DNA of 45,346 nt from Methanobacteriota archaeon (GCA_011524855.1 WTJK01000041.1:1-45346), one strand, 5' to 3'. Shown: positions 24,458 to 33,564, numbered from the stretch's first letter. Notes: generated from the sequence alone by a model not told the origin. Program-made: numbers and translations.

Positions 24458-27406
24458 TCACGGCGAGGAGGTGTCCAGCATGCGTGCGAGGAAGTTGCCG
24501 GTTGGGCTCTCCTGCACCTTCGCCACCGTTTCAGGTGTGCCGGTGGCAATCACCGTTCCACCGCGCTCGCCGCCCTCTGGACCGAGGTCAATGATCCAGT
24601 CGCAGGATTTCACCACGTCCAAATGATGCTCGATAACGATGATGGTGTGGCCCTTGTCTCGCAATTGGTGCAACACCGAGATGAGTTTGTCAACGTCGCT
24701 AAAGGACAAGCCCGTGGTGGGCTCGTCGAGGATGTATACCGTGTGCTTGTTGGGCATGCGTCGCAATTCGCTGGCCAACTTGACGCGCTGCGCCTCGCCA
24801 CCGGAAAGGGTGGTGGCGGGTTGACCGAGGCGAATGTAGCCCAGCCCCACCGAGTTCAAGGTCTCCAGTGTGCGGTGAATCTTCCGATGGTGCTGGAAAA
24901 ACGTCACCGCTTCAGCCACCGGCATTTCGAGAACGTCGTGAATCGTGCGCCCCTTCCATGTCACCTCGAGGCATTCTCGGGTGTACCGCTTTCCATCACA
25001 AATATCGCACGTGATCCACACGTCAGGCAAGAAATTCATTTCCAATTTGATGGAGCCGCCACCAGCACAAGCCTCGCAGCGCCCCCCTTTCACGTTGAAG
25101 CTGAACTGCCCCGGTTTGTATCCCCGCTCTTTGGACAATTTGGTGTCGGCGAAGAGTTTGCGAATCTCATCGAACACTTTGGTGTACGTGGCAGGGTTTG
25201 ACCTCGGGGTTCGGCCGATGGGCGACTGATCGATGATGATGACTTTGTCCACGTGTTCCACGCCCTTGAGAGAGCGGAATCGCCCAGGTACGGTTTCAGC
25301 ACGATGAACTTCGCGCTGCAGGGCTGGGGCAAGAATGCCGGACACCAACGAGGATTTGCCCGAACCCGAGACACCTGTTACAGCGGTCATGCACCCGAGC
25401 GGGAACGACGCCGTGACGTTTTGGAGGTTGTTGTGTTCAGCGCCTTTCACGACCAGTTTCTTCTTTCCTGGCGCTTGACGTTTCTTCGGCCAAGCGATGG
25501 AACGACGTCCGCTAAGGTACGCCCCGGTGATCGATGCTTCGGAGGCCATCACCTCCTTTGGGGGCCCGTTGGCGACGATTTGTCCCCCTTCCAAGCCAGC
25601 GCCAGGACCGAGGTCGCACAACCAATCCGCTTGTCGCAGTGTGTCTTCGTCGTGTTCGACCACCAGCAAGGTGTTGCCCAAATCGCTGAGTTCTCGAAGG
25701 GTCACGAGCAAACGCTCGTTGTCACGCTGGTGGAGGCCGATGGAGGGTTCGTCCAAAACGTACATCACGCCGGTCAAACGGCTGCCAATTTGAGTGGCCA
25801 ATCGAATGCGCTGACTTTCACCGCCCGAGAGGGTGTTGGCCTTCCGGTCCAGGGTGAGGTAGTCCAAACCAACGCTGTCGAGGAAGCCCAACCGGTTCTC
25901 AATTTCTTTGACGATCTCGTTGGCGATGAACAGGCTTCGTTCATCAAGGGTTTCCAGCGTGTCTTCAAACGCAGCCGGTGGGCCTTCGCCGTCCGGGTGC
26001 CACGCACGGACCAAGCCCAACGCGTCGTGAACCGAACACATGCTGACCTCCGGAAGTCGGATGCCACCAACCGTCACGTAGCGGGCTGCGCGGTTGAGTT
26101 TCTCGCCCGAACATTCCGGGCAATCAAGGTCCGTCATGCAGGCGATGAGGCGGTTGCGGGTGCGCTCCGAGGTGGTTTCAGCGTACGCACGCTCGAGACG
26201 GGGGATGATGCCCTCCCAGGGTTTGCTGTACTTGTACTCCGAACCGGATTCAGACACGAATTCGTAATGGATCACGGTGGACCCTGAACCGTAGAGGAGA
26301 ATGTCCTGCTCGTCTTCATCCAGCATCCCAAACGGCAAGGTGGTGGAAATGCCGTAATGGTCACAGGTGCACTCCAGCAATTTCCGGTACCATGACGGGG
26401 ACATGGATTGGCGCCACGGCACCACGCATCCGTTGGCAACGCTCATGCTGTGGTCGACCACCAAATCAATGCTGAACTGACGTTGGACACCGAGCCCTTG
26501 GCACGTGCCACAGGCCCCCAGAGGCGAGTTGAACGAGAAGACGCGAGGAGACAGTTCGGGCATGAACGCCCCGTGTTCTGGACAAGCGAAATCCTCGGAC
26601 CAGGCGATGGTGTCGCCGACCTGTGCTTCGCGAGAACGGGAATTGTCACGGAGGGCCGCTGTTTCGCTGGGAAGCTGCAAACTTTCCACAGCAAGGGTCC
26701 CGCCACCCAGCCGGAGGGCCGACTCGACGGCTTCCGTCAAGCGTTGACGGCGTTCACGCGTGCAGCGTAAGCGGTCGATGCGCACGTCGATGTCGTGTCG
26801 GAAATTTTTGTCAAGGGTCGGCGGGTCTTCGAAGGAGGCTTCGTGGCCGTTCACACGCCCGTGCAGGTACCCCTGCTCGACCAGTTGGCGGAACAAATCA
26901 ACGTGCGTGCCCTTCCGTGCGCGGACGACCGGGCTCCACACCGCCACGGCGTGGGCTTCGAGGCGCCAGAAGATGTCGTCCACGATCTCCTGGACCGTGC
27001 GACGCGCCACTTCTTTTCCGCACGTTGGGCAGTGGGGTTTCCCAATGCGAGCCCAGAGCAGCCGAAGGTAATCTTGGATTTCCGTCACCGTGGCCACCGT
27101 CGAACGGGGGTTGTGACTGCCCTGCTTTTGGTCAATGGAAATGGCCGGAGAAAGGCCTTCGATGGAGTCGCAATCTGCTTTCTTCATTTGTCCGATGAAT
27201 TGACGGGCGTACGACGAGAGACTCTCGACGTACCTGCGCTGGCCCTCTGCGTACAGCGTGTCAAAGGCCAAGCTGGATTTTCCCGACCCGGACACGCCTG
27301 AAATCACGACAAATTGGCCTTTGGGAAGGTTGACGGAAACGTCTTGGAGGTTGTGGGTACGCGCCCCGCGCACCTCAATCCAACCTTCGTCGCCGGGGGC
27401 CGACAT
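24458..27406 (-). CDS. uvrA: Excinuclease ABC subunit A, UvrA
   Basis: About 982 residues, full length. UvrA is the damage-sensing ATPase dimer of nucleotide excision repair. Both ABC modules are present, each with Walker A GVSGSGKSSL and an LSGGE signature (NTLSGGESQRIRLA and TTLSGGEAQRVKLA). Zinc-binding cysteines are visible in CPTCGKE, CPECSGEK and the last finger, CEACAGGG to CDICDGKRY. The interaction segment with UvrB is in the first third. No uvrB or uvrC lies in the window. Archaea with UvrABC are thought to have taken it from bacteria. ATG 27406 (MSAPGDEGWIEVRGA) is preferred over the TTG at 27418. An AT-rich box (plus strand CGGTTTTTGAAAG near 27435-27447) may be its promoter. The gene before purL ends 52 bases from the purL start. 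Confidence 0.95.
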   Translation of the reverse strand: MSAPGDEGWIEVRGARTHNLQDVSVNLPKGQFVVISGVSGSGKSSLAFDTLYAEGQRRYVESLSSYARQFIGQMKKADCDSIEGLSPAISIDQKQGSHNPRSTVATVTEIQDYLRLLWARIGKPHCPTCGKEVARRTVQEIVDDIFWRLEAHAVAVWSPVVRARKGTHVDLFRQLVEQGYLHGRVNGHEASFEDPPTLDKNFRHDIDVRIDRLRCTRERRQRLTEAVESALRLGGGTLAVESLQLPSETAALRDNSRSREAQVGDTIAWSEDFACPEHGAFMPELSPRVFSFNSPLGACGTCQGLGVQRQFSIDLVVDHSMSVANGCVVPWRQSMSPSWYRKLLECTCDHYGISTTLPFGMLDEDEQDILLYGSGSTVIHYEFVSESGSEYKYSKPWEGIIPRLERAYAETTSERTRNRLIACMTDLDCPECSGEKLNRAARYVTVGGIRLPEVSMCSVHDALGLVRAWHPDGEGPPAAFEDTLETLDERSLFIANEIVKEIENRLGFLDSVGLDYLTLDRKANTLSGGESQRIRLATQIGSRLTGVMYVLDEPSIGLHQRDNERLLVTLRELSDLGNTLLVVEHDEDTLRQADWLCDLGPGAGLEGGQIVANGPPKEVMASEASITGAYLSGRRSIAWPKKRQAPGKKKLVVKGAEHNNLQNVTASFPLGCMTAVTGVSGSGKSSLVSGILAPALQREVHRAETVPGRFRSLKGVEHVDKVIIIDQSPIGRTPRSNPATYTKVFDEIRKLFADTKLSKERGYKPGQFSFNVKGGRCEACAGGGSIKLEMNFLPDVWITCDICDGKRYTRECLEVTWKGRTIHDVLEMPVAEAVTFFQHHRKIHRTLETLNSVGLGYIRLGQPATTLSGGEAQRVKLASELRRMPNKHTVYILDEPTTGLSFSDVDKLISVLHQLRDKGHTIIVIEHHLDVVKSCDWIIDLGPEGGERGGTVIATGTPETVAKVQESPTGNFLARMLDTSSP

Positions 27407-27473
27407 GACGCTCTCCAAGAACCGCTGCGGTCAACGGTTTTTGAAAGCGTGTGTCCACGCCGAAGCGGGGCGG

Positions 27474-28355
27474 TCACGACGTGAAAGATGCGGGCAAAGG
27501 CGCTTCAAAGCGAACCGGGTCGTCGGTTGCTGGATGCAGGAATTCCAAGGCATGGGCATGAAGCATCACCCGGCTGTGCGGGTCGGTGTCAGCACCGTGC
27601 CGGCGGTCGCCGACGATGGGCGTGGCGAGGTGTTGCATGGCCATGCGGATTTGGTGACGACGTCCGGTTTCGATCATCACTTCCACGAGAGAGGTGGTCC
27701 CGTCGGACGACAACGTGCGGTAATGCGACACCGCTTCCTTGCCCTGGGGGTGACGTCGGTTGACGGCTTTGACATTGAGGTGTTTGTCCTCCATCAACCA
27801 CGTTCGAACCGTCCCCTGTTCGGGAGCGGGTGACCCCTCGACCAGAGCAACGTACATCCGGTGAACCTCCCGTGCTGCAAATTGCTCCTGCAGGTGGGTT
27901 TTGGCCTCTTTGGATTTGGCCAACACCATCACGCCCGATGTCTCGCGGTCGAGCCGATGAACGATGTAAGCCCAGCCGTTGTTGTTTCCCTCCTGAACCA
28001 AATCCACACACCAGCTGTGAAGGGTGTCGGTCTCCAGGCGGTCGGTGGCAACGGACAGAACATGGTGCGGCTTGGCGACCACCAGCAACGCCTCGTCTTC
28101 ATGAAGGACGATCAGACGCGGATCGACCGAGGATGTTGATGTGGCAGAGGTTTGGCTCACCGATTCGGCTTTGCTGGACACCATCACGACGTCCTTGGGA
28201 TGCAATTCGTGTTTTGCGCGGTGCTGAACCTCGCCGTTGACGTGCACCCTTGAGGTGGCCAGCATTTTCCGCAGCGTGTTGGTCGATGAGGAGGCGAAGT
28301 GCCCTTGCAGCGCCTCCAGAAGCGTTTGCGAGCGGGAAACGGTCCAGCGATCCAT
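27474..28355 (-). CDS. RluA-family pseudouridine synthase with S4 domain
   Basis: 293 residues. An S4 RNA-binding domain occupies about residues 10-60 (TLRKMLATSRVHVNGEVQHRAKHEL). The catalytic domain has the RluA hallmark HRLDRETSGVMVLAKS near residue 133, where the Asp attacks the uridine C1', and GRRHQIRMAMQHLATPIVGD further on. It isomerises uridine in rRNA or tRNA; the target cannot be told. This family is mainly bacterial and eukaryotic, so its presence in an archaeon suggests transfer, though it is not unique to this window. It abuts moeA (4 bp) and lies 67 bp upstream of uvrA's start region on the same strand, possibly one transcript. Confidence 0.9.
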   Translation of the reverse strand: MDRWTVSRSQTLLEALQGHFASSSTNTLRKMLATSRVHVNGEVQHRAKHELHPKDVVMVSSKAESVSQTSATSTSSVDPRLIVLHEDEALLVVAKPHHVLSVATDRLETDTLHSWCVDLVQEGNNNGWAYIVHRLDRETSGVMVLAKSKEAKTHLQEQFAAREVHRMYVALVEGSPAPEQGTVRTWLMEDKHLNVKAVNRRHPQGKEAVSHYRTLSSDGTTSLVEVMIETGRRHQIRMAMQHLATPIVGDRRHGADTDPHSRVMLHAHALEFLHPATDDPVRFEAPLPASFTS

Positions 28356-28359
28356 GCGC

Positions 28360-29577
28360 TCACGCCTGTAGCACCATCACGTCAATCCATTCGCCAACTT
28401 CGCCGCTCTGACCTGGCTGCAGCAACGTCAGCGCATCAGCGCTGGCTAAACTTTCGAGGTTGCCTGACCCTTGGTGTCTCGGCTGATGCGCCATCAACCC
28501 CTCGGGGGTGGAGGTCAGGGTCACCCTCCGCAACGTTAAGCAGTCGTTCGTTGATTTGACGCGGTCGCGTAGTTGTGCTCGGACGCGCCATTCCGCAGGC
28601 CCATCAGCACCGGTGGCGAGACGCAAGAAAGGCGCCACCAGCAACCGAAAGACCACGTGGCTGGAAACCGGATTGCCCGGTAACCCGAACAACGGCGTGC
28701 CGTTCCACGTTCCAAACAGCGGAGGTGAACCGGGGCGGATTTTTACCCTCCAGAATTTCATATCGCCCTCGCGTTCCATGAGAGCACGGACGAGATCAAA
28801 CTCACCCATGGAGACCCCCCCCGAGGTCAGCACGAGATCGCAAGTCGAGGCTGCTTTCTCCAGCGCTTCTCTCAGCGCTTCTTCCGTGTCGCTTACGGCC
28901 GAAAATCGAACCGGCGTATGGCCCGCCCAAGCGACCAAACCGGCGAGTCCGTACGAATTCGATTCGTAGATTTCCCCCGGTGCAAGTTTCGTCCCAGGTG
29001 GTACCAATTCATCCCCAGTGGACACAATAGCAACGCGCGCACGTTGCCAAACCGGGACGGTTTCGTAACCCATGGTAGCGCACAACCCGACCCGCGCCGG
29101 CGTCATGTGAGCCCCTTGCCGAAGAGCTACCGACCCGGCTCGGAGATTCTCTCCTTGTTTACGAACAAAATGCGGTTTTGGGGCCTCAAGCAACGTGACC
29201 GTGGCGGCTGTTTCATCCACCTCGCACCGCTCGATGGGAAGCATGGCGGAGGTGCCGGGTGGCATGGGCGCCCCCGTCATGATCCGAACGGCTTGACCGG
29301 GGCCGACCACCACGTTGTCGCCGATCTTGGCGGCTGCCACCGTTCCTGCGAGGCTCAAGGTGAGCGGGTAGTTCGCATCAGGGTCGTATTGACAGGCAAA
29401 ACCGTCCATGGCTGAGTTGTCGAACGCTGGGTCGTCGACCAAACTTGGCAGATCTTCGCTCAGGTGGCGACCGTGCGCCTCGTCCAGAGGCACGCGCTCC
29501 ACACCCAATTCCATCGGGTGTTGATGAATCAGTGCCAGTGCTTCGTCCAGTGTCACGAAGTAAGGCACGCCATCCAT
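28360..29577 (-). CDS. moeA: Molybdopterin molybdenumtransferase MoeA
   Basis: 405 residues, typical length. MoeA inserts molybdate or tungstate into adenylated molybdopterin, the last step of cofactor assembly. The start VTLDEALALI, the hallmark DNSAMDGFA near residue 53, the MTGAPMPPGT segment, TSGGVSMGEFDLVR near residue 245 and the LFGLPGNPVSSHVVF segment are all characteristic. The C-terminal beta domain IV is present. It diverges from the tungstate/molybdate transporter gene with a 76 bp shared promoter region, a sensible pairing of metal uptake and insertion. The RluA-type gene ends the minus-strand pair 4 bases downstream. Confidence 0.93.
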   Translation of the reverse strand: MDGVPYFVTLDEALALIHQHPMELGVERVPLDEAHGRHLSEDLPSLVDDPAFDNSAMDGFACQYDPDANYPLTLSLAGTVAAAKIGDNVVVGPGQAVRIMTGAPMPPGTSAMLPIERCEVDETAATVTLLEAPKPHFVRKQGENLRAGSVALRQGAHMTPARVGLCATMGYETVPVWQRARVAIVSTGDELVPPGTKLAPGEIYESNSYGLAGLVAWAGHTPVRFSAVSDTEEALREALEKAASTCDLVLTSGGVSMGEFDLVRALMEREGDMKFWRVKIRPGSPPLFGTWNGTPLFGLPGNPVSSHVVFRLLVAPFLRLATGADGPAEWRVRAQLRDRVKSTNDCLTLRRVTLTSTPEGLMAHQPRHQGSGNLESLASADALTLLQPGQSGEVGEWIDVMVLQA

Positions 29578-29584
29578 GGGTGTT

Positions 29585-29598
29585 CCATGGCGCCGTGG
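29585..29598. promoter_or_regulatory. Imperfect palindrome between moeA and the tungstate/molybdate transporter
   Basis: CCATGGCGCCGTGG is symmetric except for one mismatched pair. It lies 8 bases upstream of the moeA start and about 55 bases upstream of the transporter start, in the divergent promoter gap. An operator for a metal-responsive repressor is possible but unproven; short GC-rich palindromes also arise by chance. Confidence 0.3.
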
Positions 29599-29653
29599 TG
29601 TTTGAAAATGTGGGTGGTCGTTAAGATGATGAGGCGCGCTTCAATCAAGAAGC

Positions 29654-30973
29654 ATGGTCAACCGGGACACCCTCGCGGAGGCCATCGTCACCACCCTGCT
29701 GACCAGCGGTCCCGCGACATTGCTGGCTGCGCTCATCGGTGTGCCGTTGGGTGCGTGGTGCGCTCGGAAATCCACGCCATCATTCCAAACACTGCGCACC
29801 GTCGTCACGGCGCTCTACGGCCTGCCTCCGGTGGTCGTTGGGGTGGTGATGTATGCGATGTTGAGCCGATCGGGCCCGTTGGGTCAACTCGATCTCCTGT
29901 TCACGGTGCAGGCCATGGTGCTCGCTCAAACCGTGCTCATCCTCCCGCTGGTTTGGGGCGGGGCTTGGGCAGCGTTTGCCAAGGTTGAGCGGGACGTGGG
30001 TGACGTGTTGCAAACGTTCGGCTTTTCATCGCGACAGCGGTTTTGGCAAGAGGTCCGCTTGGCCCGCTACGGCGTGTACCATGCCGTTGTCTTGGCCTTC
30101 GGCCGCGCCGTCGCCGAAGTGGGTGCTGTCATCATGGTGGGTGGCAACATCGCAGGAAAAACGCGGGTGATGACCACGAGCATTGTGTTGGAGACCTCCA
30201 AAGGGAACCTCGACGAAGCCATGGTCTTGGGCGGTATGTTGCTGCTCATGTCCTTGGTGCTGGTCGGCTTGGCGTCGTTTGTACGTGATTGGCGCCCGAC
30301 CACCCCTTTGCCGGTGGAAGGGTCTGAACCGGTGAAGTACCCGGAATTCAGTGAAAAAGAAAGCATCACGATCAATGTCATCAAAGACGGGGCTCCGCTG
30401 TTGATCGACGTGGTCGTCGAACTTGAACCGGGTTCAATCGTCGCCGTCGTGGGCGAATCGGGAGCGGGAAAAACAACGCTTTTGAGAGCACTGGCCGGGC
30501 TTGAAGGGCTTGAACGCTCCACCGGACCGTTTCAAACGGCGTACCTGCCGCAGCACGCTGCTTCGTTAACGACCACGGTGGCTGAAGAAGTCGGGCTGGC
30601 GTCGTCGAGTTTTGGCGAAGTACCTGCAGCAGGATCGTACTTTCTCAAGACGTTTGATTTGCTCAGCGTCGAACATGCCAACACATCGACGTTGTCCGGT
30701 GGGGAACGGCAACGCGCTGCGCTCGCTCGCCAGATGGGCCTTCATCCGAAGTTGCTGTTGTTGGACGAAGGAACGTCCAACCTTGGTTTGAAGCACACCC
30801 AAGCTGTTGAACAAGAACTGCTCCGTATGAAGGATGCTGGAGGTTGTGTGGTCATGGTAACGCACAACATGCTTCAGGCCAAACGCCTTGCAACCTCCAT
30901 CGTGGTGCTGCATCAGGGACGAAGGTTGTCAGATGACGATCCTCTTGTGAACAGCATCATGGCTCACGGCTGA
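29654..30973 (+). CDS. Tungstate/molybdate ABC transporter, fused permease and ATPase (TupB-TupC type)
   Basis: 439 residues in one chain. Residues 1-215 form a permease like TupB, with about five membrane helices (ATLLAALIGVPLGAWCA, VVTALYGLPPVVVGVVMYAM, LAQTVLILPLVWGG) and the EAA-type loop FGRAVAEVGAVIMVGGNIAGKTRVMTT seen in tungstate permeases. Residues 235-439 form a compact ATPase with Walker A GESGAGKTT (267-275), signature TLSGGERQRAALARQ, Walker B LLLLDEGTS and switch His VTHN. In characterised TupABC systems permease and ATPase are separate genes, so this is a fusion. It would import tungstate or molybdate with the binding protein encoded convergently just downstream (the two genes overlap by 10 bp). 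The ATG at 29654 begins directly before helix 1. Confidence 0.87.
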   Translation: MVNRDTLAEAIVTTLLTSGPATLLAALIGVPLGAWCARKSTPSFQTLRTVVTALYGLPPVVVGVVMYAMLSRSGPLGQLDLLFTVQAMVLAQTVLILPLVWGGAWAAFAKVERDVGDVLQTFGFSSRQRFWQEVRLARYGVYHAVVLAFGRAVAEVGAVIMVGGNIAGKTRVMTTSIVLETSKGNLDEAMVLGGMLLLMSLVLVGLASFVRDWRPTTPLPVEGSEPVKYPEFSEKESITINVIKDGAPLLIDVVVELEPGSIVAVVGESGAGKTTLLRALAGLEGLERSTGPFQTAYLPQHAASLTTTVAEEVGLASSSFGEVPAAGSYFLKTFDLLSVEHANTSTLSGGERQRAALARQMGLHPKLLLLDEGTSNLGLKHTQAVEQELLRMKDAGGCVVMVTHNMLQAKRLATSIVVLHQGRRLSDDDPLVNSIMAHG

Positions 30974-31794
30974 TCGGGTAAGAAAAACGCAGCCTCTCCC
31001 TCGATGGTGAACGACGCGATGGTATGTCGCCCCTCGTTCACCAGGTAGGATTGAAGCGCGCCCACCGCTGGATGGTCCATACCGCTAACAGGAATGTAGG
31101 AGTACGGGTTGTACAGAAGAGTGTCGTTGAACGTGTACCTGTTCAGCGAAATTTGAGATTGGAAATTCAACGCTGTTCCCCAATCGGAGAGGGTGGTGCA
31201 TCGCTTTTCGTCCGCCATGTTGATGGCCGCACCCATCCCTTGTCCGATGGAGAAATACCAGTCGCCGTCTGGATGCAACCCGTTGTGGTCTTCGACCAAC
31301 TCGACGTTATGGGTGGCGGCAAGGCGGTGCCAAATGGCCTGCTCTTTTTCATGTGTACCTGAAAAATCACCTCGCGAAACAAAACAGCGTTCGTTGCGGT
31401 AGATATCGAGGAACGCTTCGTCCAACGTCGTGCCGTTCAAGGACGGGGACAACAAGACAAACGCGTTCCATGCCACCAGTGTTCGATTCGTACCATGACC
31501 CGCTTCGATGAAGGACGTTTCCAGGTCTGGGGCATGGACGATCAGGGCATCCACATCGCCTTGCTCGCCAAGCCGGAGCGCAGCGCCGGTACCAACTGCC
31601 ACGTACTCAACCGAATAGTTGGTCAGCGTCGTAAATTCATCAAGGAGGACATCAAGCAAGCCGGAATCTCTCATGGAGGTGGTGGTGGCCAAGCGAAGAT
31701 CGGCCGGCGATGTATCGGTTTCTCCCGAAAGGCATCCTGACAAGCTCACCGATGCCACCAGGAAGGCGACGAAAGCAATGCGAACATCAGTCAA
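30964..31794 (-). CDS. tupA: Tungstate/molybdate-binding lipoprotein, TupA type
   Basis: 276 residues. A lipoprotein signal (IAFVAFLVASVSLSGC) puts it on the outer face of the membrane. The mature protein starts with LRLATTTSMRDSGLLDVLLDEF, the signature of TupA oxyanion-binding proteins, and YVAVGTGAALRLGEQGDVDALIVHAP follows as expected. SRGDFSGTHEKE is the second oxyanion-contact segment. It should hand tungstate or molybdate to the fused permease-ATPase. The start codon is a TTG that overlaps the stop of the zinc-ribbon gene (TTGACTGA), so translation may be coupled to that gene; no better in-frame ATG precedes the signal peptide. Tungstate versus molybdate cannot be decided by eye. Confidence 0.88.
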   Translation of the reverse strand: MTDVRIAFVAFLVASVSLSGCLSGETDTSPADLRLATTTSMRDSGLLDVLLDEFTTLTNYSVEYVAVGTGAALRLGEQGDVDALIVHAPDLETSFIEAGHGTNRTLVAWNAFVLLSPSLNGTTLDEAFLDIYRNERCFVSRGDFSGTHEKEQAIWHRLAATHNVELVEDHNGLHPDGDWYFSIGQGMGAAINMADEKRCTTLSDWGTALNFQSQISLNRYTFNDTLLYNPYSYIPVSGMDHPAVGALQSYLVNEGRHTIASFTIEGEAAFFLPDQP

Positions 31795-32077
31795 ATTTCA
31801 TCACGTGGCCGCATTCAGGATAGCTGCACGTCACGCTGTATTTCGACCGCTTGGGCTTGGGAATTTTGAGCATGGAACCGCACATGTCGCACTGAACCTT
31901 GAGGGTTTCCGGTGCTTTGGGGGCCTCTGGCGCATTGAGCGTGCGCCCCACATCTTGGGACCATCCCAACGAATCCGTGTACTTGTCCTCGTTCTTCAGT
32001 TTGGACTGCTTCAGCGACAAACGCATCTTACGCTTTCGCTTTCGAGGCTTGCCACCTGCAGGACGTTTCGCAGCCAT
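31787..32077 (-). CDS. Small basic zinc-ribbon protein
   Basis: 96 residues, no named family. The N-terminal third is very basic (GKPRKRKRKMRLSLKQSKLK), followed by a Pro/Ala linker, then a C-terminal zinc ribbon with CDMCGS and CSYPECGH as the two knuckles. Basic tail plus ribbon suggests nucleic-acid binding. It starts 53 bp after the beta-CASP nuclease start-side neighbour's stop region and overlaps the tupA start by 8 bases, on the same strand. A role in RNA metabolism beside the nuclease is as plausible as a link to tupA; neither is shown. Confidence 0.7.
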   Translation of the reverse strand: MAAKRPAGGKPRKRKRKMRLSLKQSKLKNEDKYTDSLGWSQDVGRTLNAPEAPKAPETLKVQCDMCGSMLKIPKPKRSKYSVTCSYPECGHVMKFD

Positions 32078-32130
32078 GTGTATCGGCTATCGGTTGGCGT
32101 GGTTGTATTCAATCGCTTCGCTTCCATTCA

Positions 32131-33444
32131 TCACTCAATGATGTAGGACACGCCGTTCTCGGGTTGATGCACCACGTGGCCCGCAGCTTCCAAATCCACC
32201 ACCAGTGGGGGGCGCGCATGCGAGGCGTCCGTGTGGTAAACCACCACGTGCTTGGCTTCGCATGCTCGTGCAAAATCAACGATCTCTTGATGCCCGGCGT
32301 GCGTTGAAAACGAAAACTGTTCCCATTTCAACGGAACATCCGTCGGGTTCCCATAAATGTTCAGACGACCGTGTTCCATGAACGACCGACCGCCTGTGTC
32401 GCGAGCTTGGTAGCCCGTGAAGAACACAGCGTTTTGCTCATCGTGACGTAGCCTGTTCAGGTACCACAACGAGGGGCCCCCTTCCAACATACCGGACGTG
32501 GTAACGATCACGTCTGCGTTCAGTGCTTTCTTTTTGTCCGATTTGCTGCCAACCCGTTTGCACCATTTCCAAGCCTTTGTCAATTCGTCTCCATCCCTCA
32601 GGACGTGATGGTGCTCTTGCTGAAGACGTGCCACGCGCTTTCCCATGCCATCGACATGGACGTCAAGGTGGGGTAAATGTCGATGCAACAGCATCACGAC
32701 GTCCTGGGTCCGACCGTTGGCAAACGCCGGAATGAGAACGGTTCCTCCCCGATCAACCACGGATTGAACCGCATCGATGAACCGTTTGATCTCGTCCTCT
32801 TTCGGTGGGTGATTTCGCCCACCGTACGTCCCTTCAACGAACAATACGTCGGCTTTGATGGGTTGAGCACCGCTTACCAGAGGCGAATCCCTCGTGTCGA
32901 AGTCCCCTGTCAACAGGACGGTTTGTGTGGGTGTGGTGATGTGAAGCATGGCCGCACCTGGGATGTGACCCGCTGGAAGCAGTTTCAGCGTCCACGAACC
33001 CATGTCCCAAGGTTCGTTGAATTCATGGGTTTCCCACGCATTGAGTGCGGTATCGATGTCTCGCTTGTCCCAAGCGAGCGGGTAACGTTCAATGGAACTG
33101 ACCTTGTAGCAATCTCGCCACATCATGTCCGAAAGTGAGGCAGTAAGTGCCGTTCCGTGGAGTGTTGTTTGATGGTTAGCGCACAGCCATGGGGCCATGC
33201 CAAGGTGATCGATGTGTGAATGCGTGATAACAGCATGACCAACGTAAGGAGCTTCTGCTGGGTAACGTGGCGGTGAGGTGGGGGCAAGACCGTAATCAAG
33301 CAGCAAACGTGTCCCTTCAGAGTCCTCCAAGACAATACCAACGTTACCAACTTCGTTGCCACCTCCGAGGCAGTGGAACCTCAAACCCGAAGACGGAGGT
33401 TCTTCCGGATACGTCGATGTGCGACCGGGGGAATACAGCACCAT
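32131..33444 (-). CDS. Metallo-beta-lactamase/beta-CASP ribonuclease, archaeal CPSF-like
   Basis: About 437 residues. Metal-binding motifs of the MBL fold are present: motif 2 THSHIDHLG near residue 70, motif 3 PAGHIPGAAML, motif 4 LLTGDFDTRD, and the beta-CASP motifs, ending in FSFSTHAGHQEIVDFA. The beta-CASP insertion spans roughly residues 190-370. Such enzymes cut or degrade RNA from the 5' end (aRNase J/aCPSF groups). It lacks the N-terminal KH domains of aCPSF1, so aCPSF2-like is the best fit. The track start at 33462 is a TTG; the ATG at 33444 is preferred. It diverges from the ferredoxin gene over a 265 bp gap and precedes the zinc-ribbon gene. Confidence 0.87.
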   Translation of the reverse strand: MVLYSPGRTSTYPEEPPSSGLRFHCLGGGNEVGNVGIVLEDSEGTRLLLDYGLAPTSPPRYPAEAPYVGHAVITHSHIDHLGMAPWLCANHQTTLHGTALTASLSDMMWRDCYKVSSIERYPLAWDKRDIDTALNAWETHEFNEPWDMGSWTLKLLPAGHIPGAAMLHITTPTQTVLLTGDFDTRDSPLVSGAQPIKADVLFVEGTYGGRNHPPKEDEIKRFIDAVQSVVDRGGTVLIPAFANGRTQDVVMLLHRHLPHLDVHVDGMGKRVARLQQEHHHVLRDGDELTKAWKWCKRVGSKSDKKKALNADVIVTTSGMLEGGPSLWYLNRLRHDEQNAVFFTGYQARDTGGRSFMEHGRLNIYGNPTDVPLKWEQFSFSTHAGHQEIVDFARACEAKHVVVYHTDASHARPPLVVDLEAAGHVVHQPENGVSYIIE

Positions 33445-33524
33445 GGGCCGTGGTGACTCCAACCCATCATGAACATGTGGGTCTCACCCCCTTGTTTCCA
33501 CTGGAGAAGAATGGGAGGGTTCAC

Positions 33525-33544
33525 CGGTTTGGATCGGTTTGGAT
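33525..33544. repeat. Perfect tandem 10-bp direct repeat upstream of the ferredoxin promoter
   Basis: CGGTTTGGAT occurs twice back to back, one DNA helical turn apart. The second copy ends about 15 bases before the TATA-like box of the ferredoxin gene. The placement suits an activator site just upstream of BRE/TATA. The gap also holds an inverted repeat, CACTG-aattc-CAGTG, at 33643-33657 in the presumed 5' leader. Confidence 0.5.
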
Positions 33545-33558
33545 TTCAATGTCAATGA

Positions 33559-33564
33559 TTATAT
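33559..33564 (+). promoter_or_regulatory. TATA-like box for the ferredoxin-flavoprotein-desaturase cluster
   Basis: TTATAT in the context GATTATATTCC is the most AT-rich point of the 33445-33709 gap. Transcription would start near 33590, giving a leader of about 120 bases before the ATG at 33710. The rest of the gap is pyrimidine-rich (TTTCTTCCTTC) with no tRNA or other RNA that I recognise. Confidence 0.45.
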
